From: Streptomyces morookaense | GTDB lineage: Bacteria > Actinomycetota > Actinomycetes > Streptomycetales > Streptomycetaceae | Length of the DNA: 64,000 bases | NCBI RefSeq assembly: GCF_013030945.1 | Contig: NZ_JABBXF010000002.1 | Coordinates: forward strand, 1-64,000 | Direction: 5' to 3' | Part shown: one piece after another, positions 25,458 to 32,967 of the stretch | Numbering within the stretch: position 1 is the stretch's first letter | Layout: every line of letters begins with the position of its first letter | Program-made: the position numbers and the translations under genes | Notes under the pieces: generated by a model | What the model was told of the DNA's origin: nothing | The model's database searches: none | Seen by the model: the letters and a program-made list of their open reading frames with translations, nothing else

Positions 25458-26972
25458 TCAGCTCATCACCGCACCCAGCGCCACGAACCCGCAGATCAGC
25501 ACCGCCAGGATCACCAACAGCGGCCAGACGAACCGCAGATACCGGTCGTACCCCACCTTGGCGAGAGCCACCCCGCCCACCACCACGGCCGTGGTCGGCA
25601 CCCACAGGTTCATCCAGCCGCTGGCCGACTGCCAGGCGGTCACCACCACCGACCGCGCCACGCCGGCGAACTCCGCGAGCGGAGCGAGAATCGGCATCGC
25701 CAGCGTGGCGTGGCCGGATGTGGAGGGGATGAGGAAGGCCATCGGCAGGTTCACCAGGTAGATCAGGATGCCGAAGGCCACCGCGGGGGTGCCGGAGACG
25801 ACGCCCTCCATGGAGTGCAGCACCGTGTCGATGATCCTGGCGTTCGTCATGATGACGGTGACACCGCGCGCGAGGACGATCACCAGGGCCGGCGCGATGA
25901 AGTCGGCCGCGCCCTGGACGACCGCGGCGCTCAGCCGCTGCTCGCCGAGGCGGGCGACGAGCCCCACCAGCAGGGCCGCGACGATGAACAGCGCCGCCAA
26001 CTGCGCGAAGGACCAGTCGAGTTCCCACCCGTAGGGGGCGGCGTCGGACCTTCCGGTGAGCGCCGTGGACCACGGGATCACCGAGAAGATCATGAACGCG
26101 AAGACCAGGGCGACCGTCACGAGCACGGCCTTCTGGAGCCCCGTCAGCTCCGGCGGCTCCACGGCCTCGGCGGCCAACTCCCGGTCGCCGGGCCGGAAGC
26201 CGACCAGCGAACGGCCCGGGTCGGCCCGCACCCGGTGCGCATAGCGGATGACGTAGCCGATGGTGACGCCGGTCAGGACGAGCCACATCGCGAAGCGCAG
26301 CGCGATCCCGTCGCCGAGCGAGATCCCGGCGGCCGAGGAGGCGACGCCGGTGGCGAAGGGGTTGACGGTGGAGGCGAGCACGCCGATGCCCGCCCCGAGG
26401 ATGATCGTGCCGGTCGCGACCATGCGGTCGTAGCCGAGCGCGAGCATCAGGGGCACGATCAGCCCGTAGAAGCCGAGCGTCTCCTCGGCGAAGCCCTCGA
26501 CGGTGCCGAGGACGGAGAAGACGGTCATGATCCCGGCGATCAGCAGCGCCCCGCGGTTGCGCAGCCGGTGGGCGAGTCGCTCGATGCCGCGGTCCAGGGC
26601 CCCGGTGGTGAAGACGACGGTGATGAACGCGCCGATCGCGAGGACGAAGAGGAAGACGCCGGCGCTGCCGTAGAGCGTGCCGGTGGCGTCGGGCGAGACC
26701 TGGCCGGTCACCGGGTCCCGTACTCCGTAGAGCCCGTTGACGGGGGCGAGGAAGAGGTCGCCGAGGCGGTGGACGAAGTCGCCGGGGGCGGCCTCGCGAT
26801 GGTAACTGCCCTGGAGCGGGTGGCCGGCGGGGTTGCGCCGGTAGGTCCCGGAGGGGACGACGAAGGCGAGCACCCAGACGGCGACCGTGACGGCGGCGAG
26901 CACGGTGAGGGCACTGGGGAAGGTGAATCGGGGCTTGTGGTGGCCTTCGGTTGGGTGGTTCACGGGGATCAT
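25458..26972 (-). CDS. YfcC-family membrane transporter
   Basis: This 504-residue protein has about 12 transmembrane helices and the features of the YfcC/arginine-ornithine antiporter-like family: FTFPSALTVLAAVTVAVWVL, VVPSGTYRR, FAEETLGFYGLIVPLMLALGYD, ILGAGIGVLASTVNPFATG, and near the C-terminus FLIPSTSGHATLAMPILAPLAEF. Family members are thought to move basic amino acids or dicarboxylates; the substrate here is not known. The ATG start has only a weak ribosome site. It stands alone between two intergenic repeats. Confidence 0.85.
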   Translation of the reverse strand: MIPVNHPTEGHHKPRFTFPSALTVLAAVTVAVWVLAFVVPSGTYRRNPAGHPLQGSYHREAAPGDFVHRLGDLFLAPVNGLYGVRDPVTGQVSPDATGTLYGSAGVFLFVLAIGAFITVVFTTGALDRGIERLAHRLRNRGALLIAGIMTVFSVLGTVEGFAEETLGFYGLIVPLMLALGYDRMVATGTIILGAGIGVLASTVNPFATGVASSAAGISLGDGIALRFAMWLVLTGVTIGYVIRYAHRVRADPGRSLVGFRPGDRELAAEAVEPPELTGLQKAVLVTVALVFAFMIFSVIPWSTALTGRSDAAPYGWELDWSFAQLAALFIVAALLVGLVARLGEQRLSAAVVQGAADFIAPALVIVLARGVTVIMTNARIIDTVLHSMEGVVSGTPAVAFGILIYLVNLPMAFLIPSTSGHATLAMPILAPLAEFAGVARSVVVTAWQSASGWMNLWVPTTAVVVGGVALAKVGYDRYLRFVWPLLVILAVLICGFVALGAVMS

Positions 26973-27006
26973 TTTGCTCAGATTTGCCCGGTATTGCGAC
27001 GATGCC

Positions 27007-27046
27007 GCGCCCCGTAAGGGACGCGGGGAACTGCGCGATCAGCCAC
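27007..27046. repeat. Single arm of the REP-like intergenic repeat
   Basis: CGCCCCGTAAGGGACGCGGG followed by GAACTGCGCGATCAGCCA is one arm of the repeat family seen at 20661, 44101, 45005 and 61301. The opposing arm is missing here. It lies between two minus-strand genes. Confidence 0.75.
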
Positions 27047-27055
27047 AGGCGGCAG

Positions 27056-28150
27056 TCAGCGGCCCACGTTCAACCGCCACAGCGGCGGCGCAGCCCGCCC
27101 CTTCAGCCGCCCCCGCAACAGTGCCAACTCCCCCGGCGACAGCGCCAATTCCTCGGCGAACCGCCGAGTCGTCACGTACTCGATCCCCAAGGCCGCAGTC
27201 CGCCGCTCCCAAGCGGCGAACCGCTCGTACAGAGCACCGGCATCCACCACAGCGTCCGCCGAGCCGACGGCGCCGCCGAACCCGCGCGCCGCACGGAAAC
27301 GCTCGCGCGCCACCTCCGAAAACCCGCACACCGAGCGGCAAGCGGACTCCGCCTCGGCCAATCCCTCCACCCCCTCCAGCGCCCGCGCCAGCCGGTTGAT
27401 CTCCAGGACGCGTTCCAGCGGCAGCCGGTACACCCGGGCACTCGCGGGCCCGAGCACCACCGGGACCGCCGCATCGCGGGTGCCGCACACCCCCCGGACG
27501 CCGCGGGCCGCGGCCACCAGCAGGGCGCTCGCCTCGGAGGGGTGCCAGTCGAAGACGGCGTCCACACACCGGGCATGCCCGGCGGTCAGCGTGAACGCCG
27601 GCTCCCCCAACCGGGGCAGCAGGTCCGCCTCCGGCACCTCGGAGTCCAGGCCGGGGCCCGCGACGTGGACAGCGGTCGGCAGTCCGGCGCGCCGGCAGGC
27701 CGCCACCGCCAGCGCGTCGCCCAGCGGGCTGCGCAGCGTGGGTTCGCTGCCGTCGGCCACCACGTCCCCGCCGACGTCGACGATGTCGACGCGGTCGGCC
27801 CCGCAGTACGCGGCGGCCTCGGCGATCTGCCGGGCCATGCCCGTGCTGCCCGTGTACGGGTCGAGGATGCCGAGTGCGGGCTTCAGCGCGGCGGCGAGCC
27901 GCGGCAGGAGCGAACCGGCGGGCGGCACGGGCGCGGACCGCGGGGTGACGAGGTGCAGCAGTTCGCCGACGCGCTCGGTGCCGGTGAAGTCCGCGGGGCT
28001 GCGCGGGCCGGGAACCGGGTCGACGACCAGACGCTCCCAGGCGTACGTCAGGACCAGGGCCGGAGTGTCCTCGCCGTACAGGGCCGCGTGGACCATGGCC
28101 GTGGTGATGGCGTCCCCGCCTCCTCCGGCGGCAATCAGAAGTCGCCTCAT
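27056..28150 (-). CDS. DUF1152 family protein
   Basis: This 364-residue protein starts with the DUF1152 signature RRLLIAAGGGGDAITTAM, a nucleotide-binding-looking glycine loop, followed by YGEDTPALVLTYAWERL and DRVDIVDVGGDVVADG. The second half is helical and ends in a basic segment (LRGRLKGRAAPPLWRLNVGR). Family members often stand beside radical SAM proteins, as here, where the gene is divergent from an STM4012-like one. The biochemical role is unknown. The shared intergenic region holds a 16-bp palindrome that could regulate both. Confidence 0.85.
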   Translation of the reverse strand: MRRLLIAAGGGGDAITTAMVHAALYGEDTPALVLTYAWERLVVDPVPGPRSPADFTGTERVGELLHLVTPRSAPVPPAGSLLPRLAAALKPALGILDPYTGSTGMARQIAEAAAYCGADRVDIVDVGGDVVADGSEPTLRSPLGDALAVAACRRAGLPTAVHVAGPGLDSEVPEADLLPRLGEPAFTLTAGHARCVDAVFDWHPSEASALLVAAARGVRGVCGTRDAAVPVVLGPASARVYRLPLERVLEINRLARALEGVEGLAEAESACRSVCGFSEVARERFRAARGFGGAVGSADAVVDAGALYERFAAWERRTAALGIEYVTTRRFAEELALSPGELALLRGRLKGRAAPPLWRLNVGR

Positions 28151-28174
28151 GGTCCTGAGAGTTACCCGGAAAAG

Positions 28175-28204
28175 TTGTCCGACGCACCTATGCGTCTGTG
28201 TACC
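28175..28204 (+). promoter_or_regulatory. Promoter with a palindrome in its spacer; leaderless radical SAM gene
   Basis: TTGTCC (28175-28180) and TGTACC (28199-28204) are 18 bases apart, and the spacer contains the perfect inverted repeat GACGCA-CCTA-TGCGTC (28181-28196). The next gene's ATG is 9 bases past the -10 box, where transcription should begin, so the message is probably leaderless. This fits the lack of a Shine-Dalgarno sequence. A regulator bound here would cover the promoter. Confidence 0.55.
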
Positions 28205-28212
28205 GTGCCTCC

Positions 28213-29604
28213 ATGGCCAACTCAGTTCCTGTACACCTGACTTACGGACCTGCGCTCCCTGTTCCCGAGACGCCGTACCGGCAGTATGTGTACGCCTATC
28301 CGCACCAGAAGGCCTACCGGCTGCTGGAGAACGGCCCGTTGCTGAGCGACGTGTGGACAAGTGAGCGGCTCGACGCGCTTTCGCTCTACGTTCACATCCC
28401 CTTCTGTGAGATGCGCTGCGGATTCTGCAATCTCTTCACCCGCACCGGTGCCCCGGAAGACGTCACCGGCGCGTTCCTGGACGCGTTGGAGCGACAGGCC
28501 CAGGCGACCCGTGGCGCCCTGGAGGCGGCCGGGCGTCCCGTGCGCTTCGTGCTGTCGGCCTTCGGCGGCGGCACGCCCACGTACCTCACCGCGGCCGAAC
28601 TCACCCGCCTCTGCGACATCTGCGAGGACGTGACGGGAGCGGACCTCGCGGCCGTGCCCTGGTCGGTCGAGACGTCGCCGGCCACCGCGACCGCGGACCG
28701 GCTGGCCGTTCTCGCCGAGCGGGGGGCGACGCGGCTGAGCATCGGGGTGCAGAGCTTCATCGACGCAGAGGCGCGCGCCGCCGTCCGGCCGCAGAAGCGG
28801 GCCGAGGTGGAGGCGGCGCTGTCCCGGCTGCGGGAGGCCGGCTTCCCGGTCCTGAACATCGACCTCATCTACGGCATAGACGGTCAGACCGAGCAGTCGT
28901 TCCGGATCTCCCTCGATGCCGCGCTGGCCTGGCGGCCGGAGGAGATCTATCTGTATCCGCTGTACGTACGCCCGTTGACCGGTCTGAGCGCCCGGCACGA
29001 CAAGGACGGCAGACTGTGGGACGACCAGCGGCTGCGTCTGTACCGCTACGGCCGTGACCACCTGCTGGCCAACGGTTACGAGCAGACCTCCATGCGGGTC
29101 TTCCGGCGCACCGGCACTCCCGCCGCCGAACGCGCGGAGGACACGAGCATCGGCGAGTACAACCAGCAGGCCGGCATGGTCGGACTCGGCGTGGGCGCCC
29201 GCTCGTTCACCACCGACCTGCACTACACCACGGACTACGCGGTGGCCGTGCCCGAGGTACGGCGCATCATCGACGGCTATCTGGCCACGCCCGCCGAGGA
29301 GTTCGCGCGGGCGCAGTGGGCGTTCAGAATGGACGACGGCGAACGGCGCCGGATGTTCGTCCTGCAGACGCTCCTGGAGTCCGGCGGCCTGCCGGTGGAC
29401 GGCTACCGGCAGCGGTTCGGCACGCCGCCCCTGGACGACTTCGCGGCCGAGTTCGCCACGCTCGGGGAGCGGCAGTGGCTGGACGCGGACGGGGGCGGGG
29501 TGCTCCGGCTCACTCCGGAGGGGATGGCCTGGTCGGACGCCATCGGCCCGCTGTTCTTCTCGCCACGGGTCCACGAGGCGATGGCGGGCTATCAGGACCG
29601 TTGA
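28213..29604 (+). CDS. STM4012-like radical SAM protein (HemN-related)
   Basis: This 463-residue protein carries the radical SAM CX3CX2C cluster motif in HIPFCEMRCGFCNLFTR (residues ~65-80) and downstream SAM-fold stretches AFGGGTPTYL, SVETSPATAT, RLSIGVQSFIDAEARA and IDLIYGIDGQTE. The N-terminal TPYRQYVYAYPHQKAYR is the mark of the STM4012 family rather than true coproporphyrinogen dehydrogenases. The reaction is unknown. It lacks the STM4011/4013/4014 partners seen elsewhere and is divergent from DUF1152. Its last 13 bases overlap the 3' end of the convergent exporter gene. Confidence 0.87.
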   Translation: MANSVPVHLTYGPALPVPETPYRQYVYAYPHQKAYRLLENGPLLSDVWTSERLDALSLYVHIPFCEMRCGFCNLFTRTGAPEDVTGAFLDALERQAQATRGALEAAGRPVRFVLSAFGGGTPTYLTAAELTRLCDICEDVTGADLAAVPWSVETSPATATADRLAVLAERGATRLSIGVQSFIDAEARAAVRPQKRAEVEAALSRLREAGFPVLNIDLIYGIDGQTEQSFRISLDAALAWRPEEIYLYPLYVRPLTGLSARHDKDGRLWDDQRLRLYRYGRDHLLANGYEQTSMRVFRRTGTPAAERAEDTSIGEYNQQAGMVGLGVGARSFTTDLHYTTDYAVAVPEVRRIIDGYLATPAEEFARAQWAFRMDDGERRRMFVLQTLLESGGLPVDGYRQRFGTPPLDDFAAEFATLGERQWLDADGGGVLRLTPEGMAWSDAIGPLFFSPRVHEAMAGYQDR

Positions 29605-30497
29605 GCCAGGGGTCCGCGCGCGGACCGGCGACCCGGGGTCACGGAGACGACGACCAGTCCCGTGAGCAGCAGCGCCGCTCCGCACACGGCCGGGGCGGGC
29701 GGCCGTTCACCCAGCAGTGCCACCCCGAGCACGGTGGCCACCAGCGGCTCGGCGAGGCTGAGGGTGCCTGCGGTGGCCGCGTCGATCCGGCCGACGCCGC
29801 TGGTGAACAGCCAGTAGCCCAGCGCGGTCGTGCCGATGCCGAGCCAGCAGACGAGGACCAGGGTGCGCGGGCTCGCGAGGCCCCCGGGGGCCGCCGCGAT
29901 CCACGGCGAGACGAGAACTCCCGCGCACAGCACGCTCATCGGCGCCGCCGCCGCGGTATCCGCCCCGCGGCGGGCGAGCCGACCGGTGAGGGCGATGTAC
30001 ACGCCGAAGGAGGCACCGGCCACGATGCCGAGCAGCACCCCCGGGACGTCGGCGCGCACGGTCCGGCCCGGCACCAGCAGCAGGGCGATCCCGCCCACCG
30101 CACAGGCCGTGCCCCACCACCACGAGCGGCCGGGACGCTCGCCGGTCGTCCGGTGCGCGCACCACCCGGAGACGGCCGGTACCGTCCCGAAGGCGACCGC
30201 GGTCGCGAGCGCTGCGCCGCAGCGGTCCACCGCCTCCAGGAAGCACGCCTGGAACGCGGCGGTGACCAGGATGCTCAGCAGCATCAACCGGCGGACACCG
30301 GGCGCCCACAGCGTGCGCAGTCCCGCTCCGCGGACGGTGAACAGGGCGAGCAGCAGGCCGCCCAGCAGCATCCGGCAGGCGCCGACGGACACCGGCGAGG
30401 CCGTGGTGCCGGAGAGGAGCTGGGCGGGGCCGACCGTGCCCCACAGCAGTGCCGCCAGGAGCACCGGCACCTCGCCGCCGGTCCGTCGCCATCCCAC
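29592..30497 (-). CDS. EamA-family (DMT) transporter
   Basis: This 301-residue membrane protein has ten hydrophobic helices in two EamA repeats. LLAALLWGTVGPAQLL opens the first and GIVAGASFGVYIALTGRLA the second, and FTSGVGRIDAATAGTLSLAEPLVA is the well-conserved EamA end segment. Members export amino acids or small metabolites. GTG 30497 has no clear ribosome site; an internal GTG about ten codons later is possible. It is convergent with the radical SAM gene and divergent from the pterin/NO synthase block. Confidence 0.85.
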   Translation of the reverse strand: MGWRRTGGEVPVLLAALLWGTVGPAQLLSGTTASPVSVGACRMLLGGLLLALFTVRGAGLRTLWAPGVRRLMLLSILVTAAFQACFLEAVDRCGAALATAVAFGTVPAVSGWCAHRTTGERPGRSWWWGTACAVGGIALLLVPGRTVRADVPGVLLGIVAGASFGVYIALTGRLARRGADTAAAAPMSVLCAGVLVSPWIAAAPGGLASPRTLVLVCWLGIGTTALGYWLFTSGVGRIDAATAGTLSLAEPLVATVLGVALLGERPPAPAVCGAALLLTGLVVVSVTPGRRSARGPLAQRS

Positions 30498-30660
30498 GGA
30501 AGCCGATGCTAAACGGGCCGGGCGGCCCGCAACCACTGGCGGAACCAACCTGTTTGCAGGGTGCACGGGGTGGTGCGCTCGTGCTTTTGCACCGGCCGCG
30601 CACCCCAGCAGCAGGTCACGCACCTCTTTGTACGACTTTTAACTGCCTCTTGCACGCCTG

Positions 30661-30690
30661 TTGACGGGAGATCGTCACCGTTCCTAGCCT
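30661..30690 (+). promoter_or_regulatory. Candidate promoter of the folE-NOS operon
   Basis: TTGACG (30661-30666) and TAGCCT (30685-30690) are separated by 18 bases, giving a transcription start near 30697 and a ~90-base 5' untranslated region before folE. The 30498-30660 stretch otherwise holds no recognisable gene. Confidence 0.55.
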
Positions 30691-30731
30691 GACGGACGAC
30701 CGTTTCATGCATCACCTAACCGGCGAACTCC

Positions 30732-30765
30732 GGTGCACCCCGTGCCCGTTGGCAGCGGGGTGACC
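30732..30765 (+). promoter_or_regulatory. Hairpin in the folE 5' untranslated region
   Basis: CACCCCG-TGCC and GGCA-G-CGGGGTG (30736-30762) form an 11-bp stem with one bulge and a CGTT loop, extended by GGT/ACC. It ends about 24 bases before the folE ATG and just before its GAAGGG ribosome site, so it could influence translation or early termination. Confidence 0.5.
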
Positions 30766-30788
30766 GGTCGTGCCCGAAGGGCGGCATC

Positions 30789-31409
30789 ATGACGGAATTC
30801 CAGCAGCCGCATTCACCGCTTCCCCCCAAGCCGGTGGATGTGGACGTGATCGAGAACGCCATCGCCGATCTGTTGCGCGGTCTCGGCCAGGGCGACAAGA
30901 GCGAAGTGATGGCCCAGACCCCGCGCCGGGTGGCCGAGTTGTACGCCCAGACGATCAACCCGGGCGACATCGACATCGAAGAGGACTTCAAGGTCTTCGA
31001 CAACCCCGGGATGCAGGACCTGGTCCTTGTCAACGACGTGCATTACGTATCCATGTGCGAACACCACCTGGCCCCCGCCTTCGGGATCGCCCACCTCGGC
31101 TACGTCCCCGACCGCAAGGTGGCCGGCTACTCCAAGCTCAAGAAGGGCCTCAACTACCTCGCCCGCCAGCCGCAGCTCAACGAGCGCCTGGTGGTGGACG
31201 CGGTGGACTTCCTGGAGGCGCGGCTGCAGCCGAAGGGCATCGGCCTGGTGCTGCGCAGCGCCCACTGCTGCATCGCGCTGCGGACCAACGCGCCCAGCCA
31301 GGAGGTCGTGACGGTGTTCGAGCGGCGCGGCGTACTGCGCGAGGAGCAGTACTGGCAGCCGCTCTGGCAGAGCGCGGTCGCGGAGAAACCCTCCTTCCTG
31401 GGAAGGTAG
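30789..31409 (+). CDS. folE: GTP cyclohydrolase I
   Basis: This 206-residue enzyme converts GTP to 7,8-dihydroneopterin triphosphate. Zinc ligands are Cys90 and His93 in MCEHHLAP and Cys161 in AHCC; TPRRVAELYAQ, GIAHLGYVPDRKVAGYSKL and ERLVVDAVDFL follow the family. It differs from typical folate-operon FolE in VAGYSKLKKGL and LRTN, so it is likely a second copy. GAAGGGCGG precedes the ATG. It heads a block that ends with nitric oxide synthase, whose catalysis needs a reduced pterin, so a dedicated cofactor supply is the simplest reading. Confidence 0.9.
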   Translation: MTEFQQPHSPLPPKPVDVDVIENAIADLLRGLGQGDKSEVMAQTPRRVAELYAQTINPGDIDIEEDFKVFDNPGMQDLVLVNDVHYVSMCEHHLAPAFGIAHLGYVPDRKVAGYSKLKKGLNYLARQPQLNERLVVDAVDFLEARLQPKGIGLVLRSAHCCIALRTNAPSQEVVTVFERRGVLREEQYWQPLWQSAVAEKPSFLGR

Positions 31410-31418
31410 GTGACAGGC

Positions 31419-31754
31419 ATGGACCGAGGACCGCAGGCCGGGCTGCAGACGGACGACGTGCAGCAGCTGGCCAACCAGATGCGGCAGGCGCTGCAGACCT
31501 GCTCCGTTCACACGGTCGGCCCCCTGGCCGCCTACGAACGGTGCACGTCGGCCCTTGACGGGGGACGGATCACCTCGGAAGAGTTCCAGGAGATCGGCCG
31601 GAGACTGGTCGCCCTGTCGGAGGAGCGCATGCACCGTTACGAGGCCGAGGGCGAGCGCCCCGGCACCTCGCAGAAGATCAGCCGGGAGAAGCGGCTCATA
31701 GGTTTCGTCGACGCGCTCTTCGCCCTCGGTATCCGCAAGCAGAAGGAGGACTGA
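31419..31754 (+). CDS. Small helical protein of unknown function in the NOS block
   Basis: This ~111-residue protein is predicted to be almost wholly helical: DDVQQLANQMRQALQTC, GPLAAYERCTSALDGG, SEEFQEIGRRLVALSEERMH and a basic end (KRLIGFVDALFALGIRKQKED). I recognise no family. ATG 31419 with AGGTGA five bases ahead is preferred; GTG 31410, right after the folE stop, is also possible. It lies 9 bases after folE and 7 bases before the SLOG-type gene, so it is part of the same transcript. It might be a regulatory or docking partner. Confidence 0.7.
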   Translation: MDRGPQAGLQTDDVQQLANQMRQALQTCSVHTVGPLAAYERCTSALDGGRITSEEFQEIGRRLVALSEERMHRYEAEGERPGTSQKISREKRLIGFVDALFALGIRKQKED

Positions 31755-31761
31755 CAGCACC

Positions 31762-32262
31762 GTGGAGAAATGGCCGGACACCCTCGTCGCCGTCGTCGGC
31801 AAAGGGCGCAACTGCCCTCCGGAAACCTACCGGTTGGCCCACGAGGTGGGCGGTCTCGTGGCACGGCAGCCCGGCTGCCTCCTGGTGACCGGCGGTCTCG
31901 GGGGCGCGATGGAGGCCGCCGCGCGCGGTGCCAAGGAGCACGGCGGCCGGGTGCTGAGCCTGCTGCCGGGCTCGGCGAACCGGACGACCGCCCCGTACGC
32001 GGGGGCGGATCTCGTCCTGGACACCGGGCTGACCGCGAACGGCCGCAACATCGTGCTGGCCAACGTGGCCAGTGCCATGATCGCCGTCCCCGGTTCGCAC
32101 GGCTCGCTCCAGGAGATGATCGTCGCCCTCGACGCGGAGCGGACCGTGTGGGCCGTCGGGGACCACGCCACCCGGCTCCCCGGCGTCGAGTACCTGTCGT
32201 CCACGGCCGAACTCGCCGACCGGCTCGGCGCGTTCGCCAAGGCCGCCGAGAGCCGCGGTTAA
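31762..32262 (+). CDS. SLOG/LOG-like Rossmann protein (TIGR00725-like)
   Basis: This 166-residue protein resembles the 'lysine decarboxylase-like'/LOG group, which includes cytokinin-riboside phosphoribohydrolases and molybdenum-cofactor carriers. It has LVTGGLGGAMEAAARGA at ~45-60, a GRVLSLLPGS turn, NIVLANVASAMIAVPGSHGS and LQEM where LOG enzymes have PGGxGTxxE. The second motif is changed (PGSHGSLQE), so true hydrolase activity is uncertain; nucleotide or pterin binding is more secure. GTG start. It sits between the small protein and the NUDIX gene. Confidence 0.78.
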   Translation: MEKWPDTLVAVVGKGRNCPPETYRLAHEVGGLVARQPGCLLVTGGLGGAMEAAARGAKEHGGRVLSLLPGSANRTTAPYAGADLVLDTGLTANGRNIVLANVASAMIAVPGSHGSLQEMIVALDAERTVWAVGDHATRLPGVEYLSSTAELADRLGAFAKAAESRG

Positions 32263-32265
32263 CCG

Positions 32266-32967
32266 ATGGGCGCCGTCGTCCTGACCGTCGACCTGGCCGT
32301 GCTGGCCCATGACGGCAACAGCGCCGGCAACGGCTGGCACGTCCTGCTCGTCCGCCGGGGGACCGAGCCGTTCCGGGGCCGGTGGGCACTGCCCGGCGGC
32401 AAGGTCCGTGCCGGGGAGGACGCGCCGGCCGCGGCCTGCCGGGAGCTGCGGGAAGAGACGGGCGTGCAGGTCGCCCCCGCCGAACTCGCCCCCGTCTCCT
32501 GGCACACGGCACCGGACCGGGACCCCCGGGGCCGCTACGTGAGCCTGGTGTACGCGGTGCTGCTGCCCGCCCTGCCCGGCGCGCGCGGCGGCGACGACGC
32601 GGCGGAGGCGTGGTGGCAGCCCCTGCCCGCGCCTCCGGACGGCTTTCCCGGCGCCGCGACGGAGGAACGGTTCGCCTTCGACCACGCCGCCGTCCTCCTG
32701 GAGGTGCTGCATCGCGCACCGCACGGCCCGTCGGCGGTGCCGCACGTGCGGGAGGCGACCGCCGCGGACGGCCCGGAGGTCCGGCGCCTGCTGCGGGCCC
32801 ACGGCAGGACCGCGGGGGAACCCACGCGCGTGGCGGCACTGGGCGGCTTCCTCGTGGGCTGCGCGCTCCCCCACGACGAGGTCCTCGTCCACCGCCGCTG
32901 GCAAGGGCTGGGCGTAGAAGGGCAGTTGACCGGCGAAGACCGGTCCCGGCAAGGACGGCACCCATGA
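32266..32967 (+). CDS. NUDIX hydrolase with an N-acetyltransferase-like tail
   Basis: This 233-residue protein has an intact NUDIX box: GGKVRAGEDAPAAACRELRE followed by ETGVQV. The fold starts with VVLTVDLAVLAHDG and LLVRRGTEPFRGRWALPGG. NUDIX enzymes can trim dihydroneopterin triphosphate, which would follow FolE directly. After residue ~155 the chain reads VREATAADGPEVRRLL, the usual opening of a GNAT domain, followed by only ~60 residues, so the tail looks like a truncated acetyltransferase. Its stop overlaps the MFS start (ATGA). The start codon has a weak ribosome site. Confidence 0.8.
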   Translation: MGAVVLTVDLAVLAHDGNSAGNGWHVLLVRRGTEPFRGRWALPGGKVRAGEDAPAAACRELREETGVQVAPAELAPVSWHTAPDRDPRGRYVSLVYAVLLPALPGARGGDDAAEAWWQPLPAPPDGFPGAATEERFAFDHAAVLLEVLHRAPHGPSAVPHVREATAADGPEVRRLLRAHGRTAGEPTRVAALGGFLVGCALPHDEVLVHRRWQGLGVEGQLTGEDRSRQGRHP

